Assembly: GCA_039030125.1 (NCBI GenBank)
Contig: JBCCEV010000220.1
Coordinates: 1 to 5,026 of the forward strand
Origin: JBCCEV01 sp039030125
GTDB taxonomy: Bacteria; Pseudomonadota; Gammaproteobacteria; Ga0077536
Reading direction: 5' to 3'
DNA: 5,026 bases
A model generated the notes under the pieces. The model was not told the origin of the DNA. It made no database searches and was given only the letters and a program-made list of their open reading frames with translations. Positions 1 through 5,026 of this stretch are shown here, piece after piece. Made by a program: the position numbers and the translations under genes. Every line of letters begins with the position of its first letter. The first letter of the stretch is position 1.

Positions 1-536
1 CAACGCTCAAGGCGACCGGCTTACTTGCCTTGGTTTCCGATAAGCGAGATCACGAGAAGAGCGAGGGGACATTTAGCGAAAGATTCGTTCCTCAGCGCTA
101 CACCAGGACGCGATCCAAGGGGAAGAAAACCAAGACCTGGGTTGTGAACTTCAACTATGAATCTCAAGTCGTTGACAGCAAGGGCCATAATTTTGAAGTC
201 AGCTATCCCCTCGTCGGTGAATTGCTCGATCGAATGATTTATCAACTTCAAATCGCGGTGGATAGCAAGTTTGCCAGTCAGCGAGAACGCTATGGGATCG
301 CTGATCGGCGCAAGAGGAAAGAATATTTGGTTGAACGGTTAGCCGCCGAGAAACTTGAAACCGTACTTGGACCATTGGCTACCGAAAGAATCGAACGTCG
401 CAAAAACGACCAACAAAAGACGGTTTTTTGGTTGGCGCCGAAGCTCCACTGGTTACCCGTTAAGGTTGAACATCAAGACGACGGCGAGCTAACCGTCGCA
501 ACCTTGCTTGAGATCAAATTCAACGCGCAGCCTTGA
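1..536 (+). CDS. DUF3108 domain-containing protein (5'-truncated by the window edge)
   Basis: This is the 3' part of a gene; in-frame codons begin at position 3 and stop at TGA 534-536, giving 177 visible residues. The frame stays open to the window edge, and the residues before the TTG at 30 (reading TLKATGLLALVSDK) fit the usual beta-rich middle of DUF3108 proteins. The real start, and probably a signal peptide, therefore lie upstream, with perhaps 50-60 residues missing. Family marks are the GELLDRMIYQLQ segment (about visible residues 72-83), the RYGIADRRKRKEY strand, a charged E-x-L-E-T-x-L-G-P-L stretch, and the C-terminal WLAPKLHWLPVKVE motif encoded from 429. The molecular function of DUF3108 is unknown; members are generally secreted beta-rich proteins. 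In Pseudomonas such a gene lies beside purN, but the upstream neighbour cannot be seen here. The gene converges on the TPR gene and overlaps its 3' end by 17 bp. Family assignment is confident; function is not. Confidence 0.85.
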   Translation, partial: TLKATGLLALVSDKRDHEKSEGTFSERFVPQRYTRTRSKGKKTKTWVVNFNYESQVVDSKGHNFEVSYPLVGELLDRMIYQLQIAVDSKFASQRERYGIADRRKRKEYLVERLAAEKLETVLGPLATERIERRKNDQQKTVFWLAPKLHWLPVKVEHQDDGELTVATLLEIKFNAQP

Positions 537-3309
537 GTTCTTCTAACAATTCCATCGCTTCCCCTCTGCTATAAAACTCGGGTTCTTCGGCGACCAGATC
601 TTCGATCTTCTGACGTGCCCTTGCGCGCTGACCGGCGGCCGCCATAGCACCGGCCAAATGGAAAGCAATGTCCGGATTATCAGGCGAAGCATCGTGTGCG
701 CGATCGAGTATCTCCATGCCTTGTTCAACCTGCCCTTGCTTCACCAAGATCCAGCCATAGGTATCGGCGACCTCGGCAAGGTTCGGCGCTAAATCGTGGG
801 CTTGGCGAGCAACCTCGATGGCGCGATCATCACCCCGCTCAAAATACATCCACGCCAAGTTATTGAGTACGATCGGGTTTTGCTCTTCGGCCTCAATCAT
901 CCGCTCATACTCGCCAAGCGCGGCGTCGCTAGAGCCATCTTCCTGGAGGCGCGTGGCATGCACCAAACGAACGGCGAGATCATCGGGGTTATCCTCTAAC
1001 CACTTGCTTAACCGGGCCATCGGTTTGCCCAGAGCATGCTCTTGTGCATCGAGCTTAAGCAGCGTCTCGTTGTTGGGTACAAGTTCAAACGCGCGCGCAT
1101 AGGCATCCACAGCACCCTGCCCATCTCCTTGGGCTCGCGCGATATCCCCCTGTAATTCGTAGGCGGCGGCGGCGGAATCCTCATTTAACAACAATTCTTG
1201 CGCGGTGCGATTAGCCGCCGCGTAGTCCTCATTCTTGATCGCTAAACGCCCCAGCAACACCTGACTGATAATTGAATCCGGTTCGATCTCCACGATCTTC
1301 GTCAGCGTTTCCTTTAGACCATTTTCGTCACCGATTTGGTTTTGTACGCTGGCGAGCATCTCCAAATATTCAACCGACTGCGGATTGGTCGCGACCAAAC
1401 TGTTCGCCGATTCCAGCGCCTCATCAAAGGCACTCACCTGTGCTTTGATAGCAACGCGCTCCGCTAGCACGCCAGTGGCGTAAGGCACCAATTCAAACGC
1501 TTCATCAATGGCTTCGTTGGCGGCATTCAGATCCCCCGCTGTCCGATAGTGGCGCGCGAGCATAAGCCGGGCGGGTGCCGCATCTCGGCTTGTTTGCCTG
1601 ATCCGCTCCCATAGTTTGGCTGCTTCCTGCGTTTCGCCGTCTCGCAACGCGAGTGACGCCAAACCCATCAACGCCGCAGGGTGATCTTTTTCGATATCCA
1701 GAATGTCTTGAAGATGAGCTTTGGCAACATCATTGTCGCCGGCTTCGCTGGCTAACCTCGCCAAGTTGACCGAAGCAGGATGAAACGCTTTATCGAGACT
1801 TAGCGCCGCCCGATAATAATCGCCTGCACCATCAAGTTCACCCAATTGTTCCAAAATATAACCGTGCAGATTTGGCACCACCGGATCTTCAGGACGCTCC
1901 GCGGCGAGCACCTCTAGTCGCTGCTCCGCTGCCTCGCGGTCTTCGGCCGCAGATTCGAGAAGCACCAAGGCGATCTTGGCGCGCGTCGAATCGGACTCGG
2001 CGACGACTGCCTCCAAATCGGCTCGCGCCTCATCCAGCTTGCCGCGCGTCATTTTGCTAATCGCAAGTTGGGTGCGAATCTCAGCAGAATCAGGCAGCAT
2101 TTCAGCAGCGCGCGCCAAACTCTGCTCGCTTTCCTCTAACTTGCCCTGCTTCAGGTAAGCAGTACCAAGTAAGGCCAACATTCCAGGGTCTCTTACTGAG
2201 TCGTCGTTGAGCAGCACATCGACCGCGCCATCGAGACCCTCGAGTCGCCCCGACGCCATCTCGACCGCAGCCAGCACCCGTTGGGCTGCTTGGTTGGTGG
2301 GCTCCAGTTCCACCAGATCCCGCGCATAGTCGCGTGCGCTCGCGAATTCGCGACGTTCAAAATGGATCTCCGCCGCCAGCGCCAGACTCTGTCGATTCAT
2401 CGGTACCAATCGCAGCACTTTGCGTAACGAATCCAGGGCCGCTAACTGGTCACCCCTTTCAAGTTCATTGCGGGCGCGCAGATACTGCACTCGGGCATCC
2501 GATTCCCCGGCACTGCCGAATGCGGCGAGTTCGGTGTCGGCGGCCGCGGTGTCGCCTGACTTGATCAGAACCTCGACAAGTCCCAAACGCGCGTCAATAT
2601 TGCTTTCATCCTTTTCGAGCACACCGCGGAACGCTTCCAGTGCCGCTTCAAAGTCGTTTTCCTGAGCATCCATCCGACCTTTAATGAGCAGGAGTTTAGT
2701 GCCGGTAGGATGCAAGGTGAGAAGACGATCAAGTTGTTCGCGAGCGGCCTCGCGGTTGCCGACCGCGAGATGCGTCTGTAGCAGACCACGAAGCGCTTCT
2801 TCATTCTCAGCTTCGCTGGCAAGGACATCATTAAAGATCTCGGTTGCTGCTTCGAATTCCAGTTGACCAAACGCCAGCATCCCCCGCAGGTTTTGCCAAT
2901 CCACCGAATTGGAGCGGTCTTCTAGCTCAGCGCTTGCCTCGTCGAATTTTGAGTTCAGGATCAATGCCCTGACATACCCCAGATCACCCGTTTCGCTCGC
3001 ACTTCCCAAAGCCCGCGCCCGTTCAAACTCCTTGAGCGCACCTTTGACATCGCCGACCCGCAAGTAAACATCGCCTAATAGCAAGCGCGCCTCGACATTG
3101 TCGGGTTGCGCCTGGGCCAGGGATTTCAAAACGATCGCCGCAGTCTGATACTCGGTCGTTTCAATCGCTTCTTTGGCCTTGGCCAGCTCGGCCGCCGGAT
3201 CAAGGCGTCCGCGGATCAGGACAACGCTCACAACCGCGATCGCCACGACTGCTATCAGCGCCAGAATGAGAGCAGGTTTTACTTTGCCAGCTTGTCTTTT
3301 CCGAAACAC
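520..3309 (-). CDS. Membrane-anchored periplasmic TPR-repeat protein, PrsT-like
   Basis: This is a protein of 929 residues from a GTG start at 3309-3307. The frame can also begin at TTG 3315-3313 (931 residues), but the AGGAGG ribosome site directly abuts that TTG and sits an ideal 6 nt before the GTG, so GTG is preferred. A basic N-terminus (RKRQAGKVK) is followed by one hydrophobic helix, about residues 12-33, and then about 890 residues of tandem TPR helices with the usual A-x-x-x-L-x-x-A-x-x-x-x-P-x-N spacing. I estimate more than 20 repeats. The topology implies a cytoplasmic N-terminus and a periplasmic TPR superhelix acting as a scaffold or chaperone. The C-terminal repeats, with NNLAWMYFERGDDRAIEVA, DTYGWILVKQG and FHLAGAMAAAG, resemble the exosortase/PEP-CTERM-associated TPR family (PrsT), as does the length of about 900. 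Unlike typical PrsT it has no lipobox, and in fact no cysteine at all. No exopolysaccharide or exosortase gene is visible nearby, so the precise role is unknown. It lies 22 nt downstream of dsbC and is probably co-transcribed with it. Confidence 0.9.
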   Translation of the reverse strand: MFRKRQAGKVKPALILALIAVVAIAVVSVVLIRGRLDPAAELAKAKEAIETTEYQTAAIVLKSLAQAQPDNVEARLLLGDVYLRVGDVKGALKEFERARALGSASETGDLGYVRALILNSKFDEASAELEDRSNSVDWQNLRGMLAFGQLEFEAATEIFNDVLASEAENEEALRGLLQTHLAVGNREAAREQLDRLLTLHPTGTKLLLIKGRMDAQENDFEAALEAFRGVLEKDESNIDARLGLVEVLIKSGDTAAADTELAAFGSAGESDARVQYLRARNELERGDQLAALDSLRKVLRLVPMNRQSLALAAEIHFERREFASARDYARDLVELEPTNQAAQRVLAAVEMASGRLEGLDGAVDVLLNDDSVRDPGMLALLGTAYLKQGKLEESEQSLARAAEMLPDSAEIRTQLAISKMTRGKLDEARADLEAVVAESDSTRAKIALVLLESAAEDREAAEQRLEVLAAERPEDPVVPNLHGYILEQLGELDGAGDYYRAALSLDKAFHPASVNLARLASEAGDNDVAKAHLQDILDIEKDHPAALMGLASLALRDGETQEAAKLWERIRQTSRDAAPARLMLARHYRTAGDLNAANEAIDEAFELVPYATGVLAERVAIKAQVSAFDEALESANSLVATNPQSVEYLEMLASVQNQIGDENGLKETLTKIVEIEPDSIISQVLLGRLAIKNEDYAAANRTAQELLLNEDSAAAAYELQGDIARAQGDGQGAVDAYARAFELVPNNETLLKLDAQEHALGKPMARLSKWLEDNPDDLAVRLVHATRLQEDGSSDAALGEYERMIEAEEQNPIVLNNLAWMYFERGDDRAIEVARQAHDLAPNLAEVADTYGWILVKQGQVEQGMEILDRAHDASPDNPDIAFHLAGAMAAAGQRARARQKIEDLVAEEPEFYSRGEAMELLEELKAAR

Positions 3310-3315
3310 CGGCAA

Positions 3316-3321
3316 CCTCCT
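3316..3321 (-). promoter_or_regulatory. Consensus Shine-Dalgarno site of the TPR gene
   Basis: The minus strand reads AGGAGG here, a perfect anti-16S complement. It is immediately followed by TTGCCGGTG. With zero spacing the TTG is a poor start, while the GTG six nucleotides on has optimal spacing, so this site decides the start codon. It lies 10 nt after the dsbC stop codon, consistent with reinitiation or translational coupling within an operon. Confidence 0.75.
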
Positions 3322-3331
3322 TTTCGCAAAT

Positions 3332-4051
3332 TTAAATATTCGACAGTATCTTGACTAGATCTTTGACCGGAACGTATCCACCAATTTTCTCACCGCCCTC
3401 GGTGTAAACAGCGGGGGTCCCAGAAACACCCATGGCCTGGCCTAGTTCCATATGTTCTTCCACCGGATTTGGGCAGTTTTCGCTGGTGACGTCCTTGCCA
3501 TTTTTTGCCGCTGTCATCGCATCGACTTGGTCTGCGGAGCACCATACCGCCTCCAGCTTCGCTGAGGCTTCAGAGTCCAATCCTGCTCGCGGGTAAGCGA
3601 GATAACGGACCGTGATCCCCGCGTTATTCATTTGCGCCATTTGTTGATGAAGTTTCCGGCAATAACCGCAATCGATATCGGTAAACACATAAAGGGTATG
3701 TTTCTCGTTTGCGGCCTGGAAAGTGACTAACTGTGCAGGGTCCAGGCCGGCAAGCGTTTTTTGCCGGGCAAGCGCGCGCTTGCGCTTGGTGATGTTGCTC
3801 ATGGCATCGATATCGAGGATATCCCCCCTGAAGACATACTGGGCGTTTTCACTCATGTACATCAAGCTGGGGCCGAGCATCACCTCGTACAAACCGGGGA
3901 TCTCGGATTCGGCAATCGAGGTGATTTCCGTGTCCGGAACGACGGCAGCTATTTTTTGAGCGATCTTATTGGTTATCGCATCCCCGGAACTGGCAAACGG
4001 CATCGCAAGCGTAGCGGCGGCGAGAAAACAGGCGATCCTTTGATAATTCAT
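3332..4051 (-). CDS. dsbC: Thiol:disulfide interchange protein DsbC (periplasmic disulfide isomerase)
   Basis: DsbC reshuffles wrong disulfides in periplasmic proteins and is kept reduced by DsbD. The 239-residue product matches the family's usual length (E. coli precursor 236). A Sec signal peptide covers about residues 1-25, with basic R5, a hydrophobic core FLAAATLAMPFA, and cleavage possibly after GDA at 25. The N-terminal dimerisation domain spans about 26-85. A linker helix rich in Lys/Arg leads to the thioredoxin-fold catalytic domain, about 105-239. The active site is CGYC at 128-131, in the context FTDIDCGYCRKLH. The cis-proline is in SGTPAVY (P213). The second, structural cysteine pair known in DsbC is present as C171 (VWCSAD) and C193 (ENCPNP). 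The ATG at 4051-4049 is preceded by AGGA six nucleotides upstream. The gene is first of a probable operon with the TPR gene and is divergent from the kinase. DsbG is less likely because the active site is the CGYC typical of DsbC. Confidence 0.96.
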   Translation of the reverse strand: MNYQRIACFLAAATLAMPFASSGDAITNKIAQKIAAVVPDTEITSIAESEIPGLYEVMLGPSLMYMSENAQYVFRGDILDIDAMSNITKRKRALARQKTLAGLDPAQLVTFQAANEKHTLYVFTDIDCGYCRKLHQQMAQMNNAGITVRYLAYPRAGLDSEASAKLEAVWCSADQVDAMTAAKNGKDVTSENCPNPVEEHMELGQAMGVSGTPAVYTEGGEKIGGYVPVKDLVKILSNI

Positions 4052-4110
4052 GGTGGTTCCTACGTCAGGAGTGGTGATTCTAGGCGGTCCGGAGACCTTT
4101 CTGCACCCTT

Positions 4111-4140
4111 GAATAGACCTTTTTCCAAAATTTGCGTTCC
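4111..4140 (-). promoter_or_regulatory. Possible sigmaE-like promoter for dsbC
   Basis: On the minus strand, GGAACGC (4140-4134) is followed after 16 nt by TCTATT (4117-4112). This resembles the GGAACTT / TCnnA layout of extracytoplasmic-stress promoters. It would place the transcript start about 55 nt before the dsbC ATG. E. coli dsbC is known to belong to the sigmaE regulon, which makes the match plausible, but both boxes are imperfect and short AT-rich sequence gives chance hits. An alternative is the TAGAAT hexamer at 4077-4082 as a sigma-70 -10, though its -35 is poor. Confidence 0.2.
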
Positions 4141-4193
4141 AAGACCGGGAAAACTGGATTAACGATCAAACAAGCAATCAAATCCGAGGCGCC

Positions 4194-4199
4194 TATAAT
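4194..4199 (+). promoter_or_regulatory. Candidate sigma-70 -10 box for the kinase gene
   Basis: A perfect TATAAT hexamer lies about 38 nt before the kinase ATG, predicting a transcript start near 4206 and a 5' leader of roughly 30 nt. No good -35 hexamer is found at 16-18 nt upstream (CAAGCA at 17 nt), and there is no extended TGn element. If the promoter is real it may therefore need an activator. The palindrome AGGCGCCT overlaps its first base. Confidence 0.4.
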
Positions 4200-4236
4200 A
4201 TGCGCCCGGTTCTAGCGACATGCTTAGCGTGATTAC

Positions 4237-5026
4237 ATGAATAGTCGTGATGTCGACGCGTTGGAAGGCTCCGCGCTTGGCAAGTATCAGATCCTAACGC
4301 GGGTGGGTGCCGGCAACATGGCGGCGGTCTATTTAGGCCATGACCCATTTATAGACCGGCCGGTGGCGGTAAAAGTTGCGCACCCGCAGGCGATCGACCA
4401 CCGCGAAGACGGTGATTTCTTCAAGCAACTGTTCTTCAACGAAGCCCAGACGGCGGGTTTACTGAAGCACCCTAATATCACCTCAATCTATGACGCTGGA
4501 GTGGACCGTGAGTGGTACTACATCGTCATGGAATACGTGCACGGCGGGAACACGCTGGAAGAGTTTTGCCGCGCGCCCGGCTTGTTGAGCATCCAGCGGA
4601 TCACGAAGATTCTCTATCAGGCCGCGATGGCATTAGATTACGCGCATCGAAAAGGCGTCGTTCACCGCGACATCAAACCCCGGAACGTCCTGCTCACCGA
4701 AGACGGCGACGTGAAAATCACAGACTTCGGCGTCGCGGTGGCGCCAACCGATGCATCCACGGATCAAGAGCATGCGGGCTCCCCGTTATATATGTCGCCA
4801 GAGCAAGTGCGGCGCGAAGCCGTTAACGGGCAAAGTGATTTATTTTCTTTGGGAGTTGTCGCCTATGAGCTATTGGTCGGGAACCATCCATTTCAGGAAG
4901 CGAATATCGATGCAATTGAGCATCGCATTTTGAATACCCCGCCAACAGTTCTGGCCGAGCGGCGAAGCGGGATCCCAGATATTTATCAACGGATCATTGA
5001 TAAAGCCCTGGCTAAAGACACCTCGC
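4237..5026 (+). CDS. Hanks-type serine/threonine protein kinase (3'-truncated by the window edge)
   Basis: The frame is open from the ATG at 4237 to the window end, giving 263 residues with no stop. An in-frame TAG at 4225-4227 and no other start codon between fix the ATG as the first possible start; there is no clear Shine-Dalgarno site before it. The product phosphorylates Ser/Thr on protein substrates using ATP. All kinase motifs are visible: glycine-rich loop GAGNMAAV (24-31), the ATP-anchoring lysine in VAVKV (K46), helix-C glutamate E69 in FNEAQ, HRDIKPRN (143-150; D145 catalytic, N150 metal), DFG (163-165), GSPLYMSPEQ (181-190), and the F-helix aspartate in SDLFSLG (D201). The short activation loop contains possible autophosphorylation sites T171, S174 and T175. 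The kinase therefore looks active and of the bacterial PknB/eukaryotic-like type. Any C-terminal membrane or sensor domain (PASTA, CHASE2, TPR) lies outside the window, so its signal is unknown. It is divergent from dsbC. Confidence 0.93.
   Translation, partial: MNSRDVDALEGSALGKYQILTRVGAGNMAAVYLGHDPFIDRPVAVKVAHPQAIDHREDGDFFKQLFFNEAQTAGLLKHPNITSIYDAGVDREWYYIVMEYVHGGNTLEEFCRAPGLLSIQRITKILYQAAMALDYAHRKGVVHRDIKPRNVLLTEDGDVKITDFGVAVAPTDASTDQEHAGSPLYMSPEQVRREAVNGQSDLFSLGVVAYELLVGNHPFQEANIDAIEHRILNTPPTVLAERRSGIPDIYQRIIDKALAKDTS

Larger units (their letters stand above)
4052..4236. promoter_or_regulatory. Divergent intergenic region between dsbC and the kinase gene
   Basis: These 185 bp separate two divergently oriented genes and must carry the promoters for both. 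The region is AT-richer than the flanking genes around 4118-4185. It contains a TATAAT box toward the kinase, a weak extracytoplasmic-sigma-like element and a TAGAAT hexamer (4077-4082, minus strand) toward dsbC, and an AGACCTTT direct repeat at 4093-4100 and 4115-4122. It also has an AGGCGCCT palindrome at 4187-4194. No convincing small gene, tRNA or terminator hairpin is visible in it. Confidence 0.6.

Noticed and set aside
21..251. 76-codon minus-strand frame opposite the DUF3108 gene
   Set aside because: It is a mirror of a well-supported coding frame, with no ribosome site or family resemblance noticed.
2565..2870. 101-codon minus-strand open frame inside the TPR gene
   Set aside because: It lies in another frame of the TPR coding sequence, has a biased composition, and interrupts nothing; the TPR repeats continue without a break through this stretch.
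520..3309. Internal DNA repeats or a recent repeat expansion in the TPR gene
   Set aside because: The protein repeats are diverged. I saw no long near-identical nucleotide copies, so this is old TPR duplication rather than a recent tandem array.
4025..4033. Possible lipobox at Cys8 of DsbC (R-I-A-C)
   Set aside because: The -3 position is Arg, not Leu/Val/Ile, and the Cys is before the hydrophobic core, so it is a residue of an ordinary signal peptide.
3761..4162. 133-codon plus-strand open frame antisense to the dsbC start and reaching into the intergenic region
   Set aside because: Most of it is the mirror of dsbC codons, its residues resemble no family I know, and dsbC is unambiguous with signal peptide and active site. 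It is best read as a chance open frame.
4512..4826. 104-codon plus-strand frame within the kinase gene, very rich in Arg and His
   Set aside because: It is an off-frame reading of the kinase, whose HRD, DFG and SPE motifs are intact in the correct frame.

Overview
The window looks like chromosomal DNA from a Gram-negative bacterium, most likely a gammaproteobacterium or a close relative. GC content is moderate (low to mid 50s percent by eye). The evidence is a periplasmic DsbC-type disulfide isomerase with a Sec signal peptide, a DUF3108 protein, and a large membrane-anchored TPR protein of the kind found with proteobacterial exopolysaccharide/exosortase (PrsT-like) systems. A Hanks-type Ser/Thr kinase is also present. 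The species cannot be named from this sequence. I see no rRNA, tRNA, IS element, CRISPR array or phage gene.

Layout: (1) Positions 1-536, plus strand, hold the 3' part of a DUF3108 gene whose start lies outside the window. (2) Positions 520-3309, minus strand, hold a protein of about 929 residues with one N-terminal membrane anchor and a periplasmic array of TPR repeats. Its 3' end overlaps the DUF3108 gene tail to tail by 17 bp. (3) Positions 3332-4051, minus strand, hold dsbC with its CGYC active site, 22 nt upstream of the TPR gene and probably co-transcribed with it. (4) Positions 4052-4236 are a divergent intergenic region with a TATAAT box facing the kinase, and a weak extracytoplasmic-sigma-like promoter and an 8-bp direct repeat on the dsbC side. 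(5) Positions 4237-5026, plus strand, hold the N-terminal 263 residues of a Ser/Thr kinase that runs off the window end with every catalytic motif present.

How they may work together: dsbC and the TPR gene look like a two-gene envelope operon, one encoding a periplasmic disulfide isomerase and the other a periplasm-facing protein-interaction scaffold. The scaffold has no cysteine, so it cannot be a DsbC substrate; any link is through shared expression or shared clients. The divergent kinase may share the regulatory region. This is mostly ordinary gene content. The points most worth a second look are the atypical anchor and location of the PrsT-like protein, the start corrections for two genes, and the dsbC-TPR pairing opposite a kinase.
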